A DNA stretch of 64,000 nt. It comes from Siderastrea siderea. Its lineage: Eukaryota > Cnidaria > Anthozoa > Scleractinia > Rhizangiidae. The DNA is taken from assembly GCA_964030785.1 (NCBI GenBank), contig OZ034969.1, positions 33,312,101 to 33,376,100 on the forward strand. Reading direction: 5' to 3'. Positions 40,427 to 52,915 of this stretch are shown here, one piece after another. The notes below the pieces were generated by a model. It ran no database searches. It saw only the letters and a list, made by a program, of their open reading frames with translations, and had not been told where the DNA came from. The position numbers were made by a program, and so were the translations under genes. Each line of letters begins with the position of its first letter. The first letter of the stretch is position 1.

Positions 40427-43235
40427 TGTAAAGCCAGCAAAGATATCAGCTTGATCGGTCTGGAAGGAGGGGACGAGGGACCTTAAGAATTGTTGTTGCA
40501 TCTCACTTAAGCTCACTGCACACGACGCAAATGATGCAATTTTATCTTGCCCCGAAATCGTGTACTTTAAATTAAACCTGCGAGAGAATCAACTTTGCCA
40601 ACAGGACTAAATTAAGAGAGAATCGGCTGTTAAATTTAGATGTAAGCACAAAAGCAATTTACTCAGTCGTTAGTTTTACCTTCAATTCTTTGTTAATTTC
40701 TAATATCTAGAGAAACCACTGATAGCGGTGTCGCCCTGGGTTACCGCGGCTAAATATTAGTTTATTATTATTATTGGTAAGTAGTAAGGCTATGACCAAG
40801 ATTTGCTTGAATAATAGTTTCTGTGTGTAAGAGAACGGCGTCAAAAATCTAAGGACAATGCCGTAGATCGAGTACACGTTAAACTAATTGTCTCCTCAGG
40901 CTGAGCTGAACAGTGTGTAGTAGTTGTATCATGTGTTAAATTGTGCGCTGGCCCAACGGCAGTCCAGTTTGGAAGTAACTGAATATGTGCTTGAAAACAT
41001 GTAGTATTTTAAGCTAGCGGTGTTGAATGCTCAAAACCCTTAGGTTACTTTTGTTCCACGTTGACGTAACAAACACGCAGACTCGACATCTAGCTCTCAA
41101 GGATTCTTTTAACTGACAAACCTAAATGATGGTTTTGTGATTTTTGTAATGTCATTGTTATAGTGATGGAAACCAGGTCAAACTATTGTTTTGTCTGTTA
41201 TACTTGGAATGATTAATTACATATTGAAGACATTAAAACTAGAATTATCGATCGGCTTCTGGGTGTTTGCCGTTTACCAAAACATTTCCCAACAATTCCG
41301 GTCAGAACATAACTTTTTGGGTCGCTCTGCATGGTGGAAAAGTTCCGTGAGACCAATTTTGAACGGAAATTCTAAAACTGTAGGTCCTGTTTTCCCGGCT
41401 GGGATGTTCCACACGGAAGTTAGTGTTCCACTTATTCATGTTTCTTCTTTGACACCAGTTCCAGGCCTTTGACAGCATCGGAGTGATTTCACAAACTGCG
41501 GTTCTTTTATGCTAATAAAAATCATTAAATGCTAATGCAAGTACAATGTAGAAAGCACGCAAGTTAAACCATTGTTTCAAATTATTAATTGTGAACAGGC
41601 TGGTTTGTGATATCTGAATGGTTTGCAGGGACAACAGACAGCGGTAATGAAGTAATGCAAATGAAACGAGCGTGGACTGCTCGGAAATTTCCGACCGAAA
41701 TTCCCAGAATTTTTTGTCAATTGAAAATCCCTGTGTAAGGTGCCCTATTTCAGGTTCCTGTTGTTTTTAAAGGGTCACGTCATAGGGATTTTAAAACTGG
41801 GCTGAAAAGCTTTCGTACAACAAATCCTCCTAGAATACCACGTGAAAGAAATTATCGAGTGATTGTATCAAAGGGAAAACAGATCAGACAATAATCAGTT
41901 TTCAGCAATTTTCCAAGACACCAAAGAAGAACTTGAAGTTTGTTAGGTTGCAATCCTTTTCCTGTTTAGCCATCTGCAACCAGACATTCTTCTTTATAGC
42001 TTCAAAAAACTAGTAATTACAGTAATTTAAAACAAAACTGGACCATTATTTAGGGTTTTCCCCACATAACGAGCGACATCTGGAAAGAGTAACAAAACGG
42101 TCAGGGGTATGGGTGTAGTTGGTTACTCTGCCCGGTTTTGAATAAAGTCTTCGACCTCGGCACACTCACGGACAAATAGTAAATGAAATAGTAGACCGTA
42201 ATCGTTCTAATTCTCCTCGATTTCAGAGGTGTTATGGAAGAAATAACACAGGATGTTCGGGATTAACGATTTATTTGGGTGTTAGAGACCTCGTGTATAT
42301 TAACACCCTGTTAGTAAATAAGATTTCCTTTCTTCCAAGCTTGCTTTAAACAACGGGATAACATCTAGTGTCTTTAAATTCTAACAATACAGCGCATTCA
42401 TTGAAATTGTAAACTTTCTTTTGAAGGGTAGGGTGTAGTTGCCAGTCGACAGCATCTTTCACATGCGAGAAGGCCCTGGGACAAGGCTGAGATGCAAATC
42501 AAAATTCCGTCAACCAGTTGGGGTGTCATTCTCAACCTATTTAATTTACTACTCCGGAAAGTGGCTAAAACTTATACCAGAATTTTTCAAGTAGGTGGAG
42601 ACAAATAAACAACTTCATTAGTAAGACTCTTGCTTTGGTTTCTTGTTGGGTCTCTGATGTACATTATTTTTGACTTGCTTTCCTTTCTTGGCCCTCAGGT
42701 TCCTAGCTGTTTCTACAAGTTAAGTCTCTAATTACCATTTCAAATTTTAAAAGCCGAGCCCAGTCGTTTAATTAATCGCTGATTATGGCCAGCCCGTATT
42801 TACAAGTTAACAAAAGTTTTGTTTCTCGAAAGGTTTGTCAAGAACCATTTCCACTGCTAATTTTAAGTTAACCAAAGTAAAAACGAGTAATACTTATGAT
42901 GATGATTGATGCTAGTTCTAGGCCAGCCTGACGCTGCTTTGAACAACCAGTCCCTGACATTTTTGGGTCAGGAAAAAACGTAAAATGAATGCCTTCTTAA
43001 TCCGGTCCTCAGCAGGGGATATTAGTGGTTTGAAACACGAGATTTGTGAGAGTTATAGATGCTTCATTGACTTTTTCCTCTTCTTATCAGAATATTTTGC
43101 TTTTCCTGTAGCTGTTAACAATACCTACACCTTGGCTTGACACTTAGTAGTTTCCTTTTTACGTGCAATCATATTTACATGTTACAGTGGGTCCATTCTG
43201 TACGGCGTCTACCTCTTAAAGTCAACTTCTTTCGT
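40427..43235. other. Intergenic, nothing recognised
   Basis: AT-rich; an open frame at 41191-41472 has no domain. No RNA gene or clear repeat is seen. Confidence 0.4.
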
Positions 43236-44216
43236 CTACACTGGTTCCAGTCGCAAGGTCGTTGGCCCCATTTTCGATCCGGCACTAGTAGCGTTTCCTT
43301 TCTTCGGTGTTTTATCCCTTTGCATCACGCTGTAGGCGATCGTGTACGCCATGGCAAGCTCCACAAGGCGAAAACTAGATTGAAAGGCTAGCCACGTCCA
43401 AGGGGACGGGTGGACTACATCGCTGTACATACCATAGACGCCGATCATGGAGTAGAAATGCAATCCACACACAGAGATACCCAGGAAACTGGTGGCAAGC
43501 GTAATCTTTGCCACTTTGGCTGTGCATGGTTTTTGTTTCGGACTGTTTTGAAGGCGATCGGTTTTCTCAAAGGCGTTGAGTTGATCATGAACTTTGTTCA
43601 CATGGTTGATCGCTTTGCAGCCGCTGTAGATGAAGCTGCCAGAGAGAAGCAAGCCCCAGAGAATGAAGAATGACTGACAGACAATCAATAGTGCGTTCAG
43701 CTCTGGCTTCATGGAAGATGAAGTCTCCGCGGTGAAGACGATAATAAAGTGGAGCAAGATGACTGCAGACAGGAACCTTACACTCTGTAGCTTAGTCGGG
43801 ACGACCTTCAGCTTAGTGACCTCCAGAAAAGCCAGGTGAATCAGACAAAATGAGGACGTTAAACAGGGGTACGCGATTCCGAAGAGAAGCAACGTCAGCC
43901 ATTTTGGGTCCTCGATGCCATTTTCTCTGGATTCGTACGGATCCAACATCAGATAGATGGCTCGAGTGGCTCCAAGAACAAGCAGTAGCGAGTTGATCGC
44001 CATAAACAAAGGCTTTCGACAGAATCCTTTTCTTTGCCTCAGCAGAGCTAAAGCAAAGAAAGAGTGGATGGCCAGCAAGCCAAACAGAACACCGAAGCCA
44101 ATCCAATGCAGCTCCCATGCCAATCCCCAGATTCTCTTCGCGACTGGCCAGTCGGGGCCTGGCTCTGCCAGAGCGTCCTTAGGAATTTCAGCTGGCTTGT
44201 TTGTGACGTTAGACAT
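43236..44216 (-). CDS. PRRT3/PRRT4-like seven-transmembrane protein, 326 aa
   Basis: Single exon, ATG at 44216. TTCCTCAG on the minus strand just upstream (about 44230-44237) could be a 3' splice site of a 5' UTR intron. The N-terminus again carries Ala-Glu-Pro-Gly-Pro-Asp-Trp, and seven hydrophobic segments follow in the same spacing as the 38840 gene. It is clearly closer to that gene than to the 55917 gene. Orientation is opposite, so it arose through an inverted duplication or later inversion. All motifs are intact. Confidence 0.8.
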   Translation of the reverse strand: MSNVTNKPAEIPKDALAEPGPDWPVAKRIWGLAWELHWIGFGVLFGLLAIHSFFALALLRQRKGFCRKPLFMAINSLLLVLGATRAIYLMLDPYESRENGIEDPKWLTLLLFGIAYPCLTSSFCLIHLAFLEVTKLKVVPTKLQSVRFLSAVILLHFIIVFTAETSSSMKPELNALLIVCQSFFILWGLLLSGSFIYSGCKAINHVNKVHDQLNAFEKTDRLQNSPKQKPCTAKVAKITLATSFLGISVCGLHFYSMIGVYGMYSDVVHPSPWTWLAFQSSFRLVELAMAYTIAYSVMQRDKTPKKGNATSAGSKMGPTTLRLEPV

Positions 44217-47200
44217 CTTCACACCAAACCTGAGGAATGAACATTTGGCTTAGTTCCTTCCTCATTTATTTTATCAATGTTAAAAATGTGGCAGTAGTTT
44301 AAATAATTATTAAGAACCATTTAATTATTCCTGGATTGTTGTTTCAAACTACAAACAGGTTTATAACAGCGACACGGCGTTGGAAAGTACAAAATCCTAA
44401 AAAACGTTATGCCTGTGCTTATAATTCTAATTTTTAAAGGGATATAATATTCGAATACATAATACCCAGTAACAAAGTAAAGAACACTTGAAAATGAAAG
44501 GTTTGCTATTATCAAATGTAAGAGTCTATTCGACAAATTAACCGACGTCGGCAGAGTTTAGCACTTTATGCTTTGATGTGTCAGATTTTAGTCCTTCGTG
44601 TGCTCACCATTACCTCTCCGTAAAAGCAAGGCATTAATTTGACGCAACGAGATGGAAGGTATACCAGGCTAAAATAAAGTTAAATGTCAATTCCACTGTT
44701 GTAGAGCTAGCCCACGCGCGTTCTTGAAGCCCACCTTTGACCAGTGGCTGCAATTGAATTTGCAGTTGAAACTGAATTAGTTGTGTTTCTAGTCAGAACT
44801 TACCCGGCTGTATACTGTGTCACTTGTTTCGATAATTCGCGCTGAAAGGGACTGAAGAAGTGGGTGTTTTGTCAACAAAAGGCTTTGCTTACTCATCACG
44901 CAATGGAAATGAGCTATTGGTGTATACGGAAATAAGTAACCAAAATTAGAGTTCTGTATAAATATTTGATAACACCTGTCATGCAAAATATTGACTCCCG
45001 TCAGCGAACACAAATGGTATAGAATTTTTTTTAACCTTCAATATGTGTAGTCAAGGAAAAAGCACAACATTTTAGATAATAAATTAAGGAAATGTTCGAA
45101 AGAGATGTTCACGAACCTGTTCCGGTAATTTGTGAATACGTGCAGAGGCTTTCCAAGCACACGATGAGATCAGTACATATATTAACCTGTTCTCACTTTG
45201 TGCATATATTATCTTTCTCCACGTTGTTTTTTCAGTGCTTTTTTGTTATGAGAATATTCTTATCTCATCTTTCCCCAACCAAGTATACAATTTTGTCGAC
45301 AGGACGCGGCCTGAAAATCGCATAAGGAGTGGTTTTGCCAGTTGTTTGAGTGCTTTGAGTAAAGACCAGTCAATTTACCGGTCTTTAATTCATTCTTAAT
45401 GAAAAGTAAATAACGGAACACCATCTCGTATCCCTCAGTAACGCTTCAAATCAGCCCAAGAAGTCCATTATATTAATAACAATAAAAACAAATGCGAAAA
45501 CAAGATAACTTTTTTTTTCATTTGGAATTCTGTCTTATTTCTAACATTTTAAGTGTATTTGTCACGTTTCCAAACAAACTGATATTTTACCGGAGTGCGA
45601 CAATATATGAGTGAACATGAAAGAAGCTAATATAAGAGCACAAGATAGGAATAGGAACAGGTTAATAAATGCGCCGACCTTATCGTGCGCTTGGGTTGCC
45701 TGTGTGAATAAACAAGGAGAGCACAGACCAAGTACCAGCCTTGTCTCATGTAAGGAAATGCTTCAAGTATTAATGACTTGGGGGTATTCTCTCGTTGACC
45801 ACAATTAAATTAATTAAAAAAAAACGTTATTTACAAAATGACTGTGGCCAAATTTGCAGTAGCTGTTCGCTCTGTGAGAGTCTAAGTTCGATGATTCCTC
45901 TCAGAATAATGCTTTAAAAAGGACTGAGTATATATGTGGATATCCAGTCCATGATAAAACCAAATACTTAAGAGTGAAATGGAAATTTGAGATTTTCTGG
46001 TTAGACCTTACCCCTCTTCGGCTCTACACAGGTTCGGTAATGCAGGACTGCAGCGCTAGTTTCAATGATTTGACAGTTATATACTTATCATAGAAGTGGG
46101 TGTTTCATTAACTAGGAATTTTGCATGCCGGTGGCAGTGAGAGGCGTAAACAAAGCAGAAAAAAGCCAACTTAGCATGAAAACAGTAAATTCGCGTTTTG
46201 AATAAATATTTATGACAACCACTAGATATTAAGAAGGGGGGTATTGAGACTCCCAGCTAATACGCACCGGCGCTTGTAAGTTGTTTTGCGTAGACTGTTA
46301 TTTAGCCTTAGCCTGGAGGTAAAAAGAATTGAAAAGCTCAATCGCATACTGATTCACTGTTTATTTCGTAAAAAGAAAAGTATGAGACAAGCTTAAAGAA
46401 TGATCTGTCTTTTGATATAGATATACGTAGTTAAATACCCCGCGGTTAAATAAAGCGTGCGGAGACTCAGGCTTGCGTCAAGGATAATAATGATTAATCA
46501 CTTTCTCTCTGCGAGATCAAAGAAAAGTACGAAAATGACATGGGAAGAAGTATGGAATGGAATGGACTAGTGGAAAGCAGCAATTGGCCTGAGTTAGAAA
46601 CGGACACTGAATCACTTCGGCACACTTGACCTACATTTGGACAATTTTTCTTACCTTTGTTCTTTTCGTGTCTTCATATTATGTTGCGCAATCGACTGTT
46701 AACTGACCTCTCAAGTACAAAATTCTTTTCACCCGAGTGATACGAAGCGCAAACCGAGAAAAAAAATAAAGGTTGGTTTACCATACTTTACCGAATCTCC
46801 AATGACAGAAATTAAAATATATTTTCTAAATCAATCTTAGACAAAACAAGTTCTTTGAAACTGAAAAAGAACTGTGATAACTGAACGGCCTGTTTCTTCT
46901 CAGTCTCTTAATTTGAATTCTCAGTTGTTTATTTTTCATGTTTTAAATATGAATTTATATTAATCAGTTTTAACAAAGACATAAGGCATAAGGCATCAGG
47001 CGTGGTCGTTTATTATTTCTTTTTAATATGTCAACATTAGTTAGCCTGGGTATGATTAAATTCACCGCAATAAGTGTCATCCACCGAGCTGTAATTTAAT
47101 AACATTTTATTTCACTGCAGTGCACGTCAATTGAAGTTCCATCGAATCTGCATCATGGTCGATTAATTTGAAAATTTCTCCAGTTGAACAACACGTTCTT

Positions 47201-48480
47201 CACAATTATTTTGAGGAGAACATAAAATTTATCATCATTCTTTTATTAATTTTACTTCGCTTTTCAAGACAAATTAATATTGCCTAACAATTCATTCTGA
47301 AGATTCGTGTATTAAAACAAAGTCTTATATCGATTCGCAATGGCGACGTGAATGAATTTCCTTTCTATCTGCAATTGATCGCCGTCGTCTTTGAAAGTTA
47401 TGTTTGCTATTCGTGTATCTTCTACTGAATCTCATCTTCTAAATTTCTTCCACGTTTTTTTCTTCCTCATGCACGTGACGGTAGGCCAAACCAGGTTTAA
47501 TTTCGTTTAATTTCTTTGTGGTTTGAAATAGCCTGACACTTGATGATTCGTACATCCCTTCTGGAAGCTCTTTATTGCCTGCAGAAAGCTTTATTAGTTT
47601 TTCAAATTGAACTATTATTATTTATAGGCTCCGCTCACTATACCGGGTAACTTTTTGTGCCAGCGCAGCTAAAAAACTATCAAAAACGACTCGAAACAGG
47701 ACATAGTTGTTCGCGCTATATTATATTCTTAGTTTTCGTGAAGACCATAAAATGAGTTTGCTTGTATACAGCAAACAAGATTCAGAGACAAAAGAGTTAA
47801 ACGGGAGGTGAAAGGAAACAACTTAAACAATTTCAAGCTCTATGGTTCTGTTCACAACAAAGTTATTGAGAAAATAATGTTCACAAAATTTAAGGGCCCC
47901 ACTTGGCGGGTTTAGATACGATAACTTCATGTCAAAGCAAATCGGTGAAATGCTTGGTGTAGCATAAAAACCTGTTCATTACAAAAGCGGCGCTTCCTCA
48001 CAAAAATCGTGCCGAGTGAATGGAAATAAGGGTTCCGCGTACGTAAAAAGCAAAAGGCGGCTTATATGATATGGTTTACACACCGGTACAAATGTTCTCC
48101 GCAAACCACTAAAAATAGCTTTTAAGGCTGCGTTAGAGGGAGGGAAAAGCTTTCTGCTGCTGGTTTCATTAATCGCCTAAACTGAGCGCATTTATTTTAC
48201 TATTGCACCTGCCATACTTTGAGTGTACGGTCAATAACTTTTTTCAGCCTGATTAATTTGAATGCGTAAAATTTTCAGATGTGAATAAAAGGAAATAAAT
48301 CCCTCTGGCCGCCCGGAGATAAAATTTTCTTGTTTCACAACTTAAACGCGTGAAGATGGTGGCTTTCTCCGTACCTAGATAGGGTAGTACTTGAACGTCG
48401 AATTGCATTGTCTGAAAATTTCTATCTGGACTTGTAAATTGAATCTATCTCTAACACTTTGACTAAAGAGTCGAAGTTCG
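44217..48480. other. Intergenic, nothing recognised
   Basis: Long AT-rich stretch with only short open frames and no domain, RNA gene or well-defined transposon end that I could find. Confidence 0.4.
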
Positions 48481-48485
48481 ACTAA

Positions 48486-48520
48486 TTATTTTAATTCTTT
48501 TAATTCTTTTAATTCTTTTC
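48486..48520. repeat. TTTTAATTC tandem repeat
   Basis: Three to four copies of about 10 bp. Confidence 0.7.
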
Positions 48521-50327
48521 AACTTTTCAGTCACGATTTGCACTCTAGCTGTACTAGACAGTGCAATTCTACGTGGCTGGGAAATCTTGCATTTAACTGA
48601 GCTAAAGCTAGCAAATGGAACTTTGCACCTTCCCACTTGTAAATATGAAAACTCACACCATACAAAAACACCTGGTGATAGAGAAGTGTCTTCTAAATTC
48701 AGTGTTACAGTTAGATGTATATAAATGATACCTTGTGATTTTCCTCTTTCGAACACCAACCGACTGGAAAAATATCAGCGACTTTCCATACAATGTCGGA
48801 TTATAGTCAATTGCGCATGGTGTAGTATGTAAAATCGGTGACATTAGCAAAGAAAAATGTATTGGTATAACGGGGTATAAGCAAAACAATAATAAGAAAC
48901 ACTTTTTGGGCAACATTTTTAGTTCAAATAGACTTACCACTAAAGTAAACCCCGCTCTGTGAACAACCATCTTGCACGCACCGCTCCAGCCACGTCTAAG
49001 AATAAAGCTCATCACAAAATAAGCGAGACAAACGAAAAGCTTATAAAGTAAACTATTGTTATTCGGCATATTTGTAATGACTTGACGTTGTCATTGCAAT
49101 TTAGGACACTGTATATTGATCTCCAAATCGTAATAAAACTAAAGAATTGCAATATCGTCACTACAAAGGAAAAGACGAGTCCGCTGAATGAAAAAGAATC
49201 CGGCTGAATTGCTTTTAAAGTTTAGTTTGGCGTTTTCGTGTAAAATCCCTGTCTTAAATAGCTTACAGAATAGTTGCATTTCGCGCAAAGCAACATTTAT
49301 AAGGTGAGAAGTGGCATGTTGCTGAGAAACGAATTTTAAAGGTGGAATTTACCCCTCAATTAGGGGCCCCCTAATGTTAGACGTACAGTAATTATTCTTG
49401 TTTCATGATACTCCACTAAACTATACATACAAACTCAATACAACAAGCAATAGCTGAATTGTTATTCAGGCCTAAATGAAAGGCTCGCTAACCTTATTTC
49501 AGTACAGTTGTAGCTCAGCATTCCGGCGTGCATTTCGTGCATTCACGAGGAAATGTAAACCCTTTAAGAAACCAAAGATCGCAGAACTGAAACCATACAG
49601 AATTCAACTATACTGCCGCTAACTTGTAGCCCAAATCGTAATTAAAATGAACTGCTTTATTGATGAACAATAGTTATTGAAAGATTAAAGTATAGCGTAC
49701 CGCTTGATATTTAACAACGATTAAGGCCGACTAACTTGCCCATTATAAATTGAAATTATAATGGATGTGTAGCTATAAACACCAAATTTGGAGTTAAACG
49801 ACTCTAGAGATGTGGATTTTTTTTCTAACAACTTTATCATTTCCGTTTTATGACGTGTTGTATATGCAGTCCAGTCCAGTTCAAGACTCAACGAGACCAC
49901 AAATATAGACCAACCGATGTCGCTTCGCGATTCGTGCGATATCGGTTTTTCAGTGAAATTTAACGTGGAATTCACTCGTCAGGCAGTGAATTTTTCCTGA
50001 ATCGCATAGCTAAAGCCACCCAATCAACAACTGAAATGCTCAAGCGAAAGGGAAATTTCAAGCGTTCCGGCGTGAAAACAAGATCTACAAAAAAACTGTT
50101 AAGCGCTTTACAGTTATAAAAAAATTGCATTTAAAGTATAATGATAGCTCAGAAAAGCTTAGAAAAGAAATAGCTCAGAAAAGCTTAAAAGTCACCATTT
50201 TAACTGTTTTTCTTTCATTGCAGAGAGTCGCTTGTTGGTGTCATGTTGGACTGAAAGTTTATGGAAATATTTACTGGAGAATTATTAAAAGTTACTCCAG
50301 TAAACGTCCCGCCAACTGCCCCTACCA
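48521..50327. other. Intergenic, nothing recognised
   Basis: An open minus-strand frame at 48653-49069 is Leu/Phe/Cys-rich but has no recognisable domain. Confidence 0.35.
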
Positions 50328-51718
50328 TCAGGTACTAGTAGCTGCTGTGTTGCTTGGCGGGGCTGAGCTGTTGAGAAAAATCTCCCGTAAAGCATGACTT
50401 GAATCGCTGTTGGTAGTTGTCGTGCTTGGGTTGAAACTGGCCAACTTATTCGACATTCGCCGCTGTTTTTCCAGAGGATTATGGCTGTAGCTGGATATGG
50501 ATTCCTGATTGGCGTGGCCAGTCAGCTCTGAGATCTCCAGTGGGTCGAAATCATCACGGAGTGCTTGGATGACTGTTTTGCGACCACTCGAATTTGTGAA
50601 TTTGCCGTCCAGGGAGGCAATGGACGCAATACTCTGTATTTGCTTTGCCAATGTTTTCTACCAATTGGAACCATCTTGTACCAGACATTGGATTTTGGAC
50701 TGTCAACTGGACTCAGGTAGAAATTTCCGGGAACGTTATCACCCTTCGGACGATGGCCAACGTACTCGATAAATGCTCTGTGCGGATCTCGCTCTCCACC
50801 ATCCGTCCTCCAAATCTTGTTGTTATACTTTCTAGCCCGTTTTGTCGCAGTCGGTTCGTTTCTGGCGGTTCTTGGTTTGTCGTTCTTTGTATTCGATGTA
50901 CTGCTCTGTCACGGTGAAATCACTTTGTTGACAGTCATGTTGTTCTTTAAATCCTCTCATTCCTAAGTGCGTGACATTGTTCCACCATACCAGATGGAGA
51001 AGAGAGCGAGGATTTTGAAGGCCGATTGCACCTGACGACCACATCTTTTCAATATCTTCTGTTTCAACTGGTTGAGCGGCCTTTGGTTTGTTGCCAAGAC
51101 CTTTTTGCTTCAAATCCTGTTTCTTCATGGATAGCATCGTTGAAAGTTCTTCGAACTCAATGGCTAAAGATTTTTCGAGGTCGAAGTTGTCTACTGCCGG
51201 TGGACATGGACCGCCAGAAAGTACCTTCGTAAACAATTGCGGTATAAGTTTGTAATTTTCCTGGTTCATTTTCTTTGCCTTTGTTTTCTTTTGTCGTCTG
51301 CCTTATTTCTGGAAAGAAGTGCTTGAGAAGCTGCGGTGCTTCTTGCTTTGAAATTGCAGAGATTAATCTGTTTGCCATGGTTTTCCTTGAACCAAGACTG
51401 CAAACGGCGTACGGATGTACTTGTACTTTTTATAGTGTTTTCTGAAACCATATTGTCCTTAAAAGAGACCACTTCGTCATCTGTATAGGTCACAATGGTT
51501 TGCTTTTCCAGAATAAATGCTTGACTTTTTTCGGCACTGATACCTGTTTGGTTTTCTTTCGCGGCGCTTGTTTGGTTTTCCTCGGTAAGAACTTTCGTTT
51601 GGCTTTCTACCCTCGTCTCTGCCATTTTGTTTTTTTCTTCAATGCGTTTTCTCGTACTTTTGAGTGTGAGTGGTTTCCTCAAATTTTCTAAAAATTTAAA
51701 TTTCAGTTTAAAATTCAT
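50328..51718 (-). pseudogene. Crypton-like tyrosine recombinase, broken
   Basis: Read from 51718 down, at least three frames are needed. The N-terminal part has Lys-Ser-Thr-x-Thr-Ser-Val-x-x-Leu-x-x-Trp. A middle piece (50832-51269) has the Gly-Leu-Gly-Asn-Lys-Pro and Leu-Gly-Met-Arg-Gly segments typical of the catalytic domain. A C-terminal piece (50328-50651) has a Gly-Arg-Lys-Thr box, Leu-Thr-Gly-His-Ala-Asn and a following Tyr. These are the R...R-H-Y elements of tyrosine recombinases of the Crypton/DUF3504 type. The usual His before Gly-Arg-Lys is Ser here. Frameshifts and this loss indicate a dead copy. Confidence 0.7.
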
Positions 51719-51824
51719 TTTCTGTAAATTTATTCATTTCCAAGGTGTTTTTTCCTAGCACGAGTTGCATTTTTGTTTTCACAATAGCAACAATTTTTGC
51801 TCGCGACTCACGTCAGCAATATCC

Positions 51825-51857
<33 letters not shown>

Positions 51858-52667
51858 CCTCTCTTCGATAGCCAATCAGACTGCGAGTTTACCTTTAGCT
51901 ATGAGATTCTAAAGGTAACCCTCTGGTCGGGTATTTATCGGGCCGATAGTACCCTTTTCAAATCGCGTTTTGAACAAGAAAACGTCATCCAAGAACACAT
52001 AAATAACTCGATTCAGTATTTAAGTTATGAGAGGTTTCCCAAACCTTCATTCCAAATAAAATGCGATTATTTTTCATACGCTAAGACAATTTTTTTTATA
52101 GTACACGTAGATACGAAATCAGCGAATAGCGCTTTCTCTGATTGGCTACTATAAAACTCAGGAAAGTATCCTGAAAGTATCCGCTATTCACCTCCCACAA
52201 GAGCCATTAGCCTAAGGGCTCCTGCCTCCCAGTATTGTGCTGGATTTCGCGGGCGAGTTTTTTCCTGATTTCTCAGAAAAAGAAAGGAACTAGTTGGCGC
52301 TGGCTGTTCACTGGTTTGGTATATCCTAAAACAATTATTCGCTTTGGAGTCGGTTAATAGTGGTAGATATTTACCTCGCCGCTTTGCAGCTCGGCACATA
52401 TCCCCACTGCTCAACTCCTCATTATACAATGACCTCAAGCAACAGCTGGCAAGCAGTTTTTAAAACGTTTACTCATGGTTCAAGTTCCATTCTAGCCTGA
52501 TTTTTTCTCCAGTTTAATTTTCTTTGCTTTTATAACTGCGATGTTCTTTCATTCATTAAAATCCTTACAGTTCATACAATAATATAGCTTGACATATTAT
52601 TTCATCTATTTCATTTCTACCTATTCATCCCCCACGGGTATATTACGAAACCACACATTGAACAGTT
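51719..52667. other. Intergenic with a possible SINE tail near 52530-52560
   Basis: GCTTTTATAACTGCGATG near 52526-52545 matches the tail of the SINE that follows. Nothing else is recognised. Confidence 0.35.
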
Positions 52668-52830
52668 CCAAGGTGCAGTGCTTGGTAGAGCGCTGCACTG
52701 TTAATCGCAGGGTCCTGGCTTCGAATCATATTCAAGCCTGAAATTTTTCAGGCGTTTTCTTTCACAACTGCTTACTTTTGCTTTTATAACTGCGATCTTC
52801 CTCTCGGCATTCATTAAAATTACTCACAAG
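52668..52830 (+). mobile_element. tRNA-derived SINE
   Basis: It has a degenerate A box (GCTTGGTAGAGCGCTGCAC), a B box relic GGCTTCGAATC, then AAGCCTGAAATTTTTCAGGC and a CTTTTATAACTGCGATC tail. Same family as 38408-38560. Confidence 0.65.
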
Positions 52831-52915
52831 AAGTTACATGATAATCCAGACGGACGATTGACCATCCAGACGGTAGATTTTGTCAAACAACCGACTTCTA
52901 AAGTACGCTTTTAAA

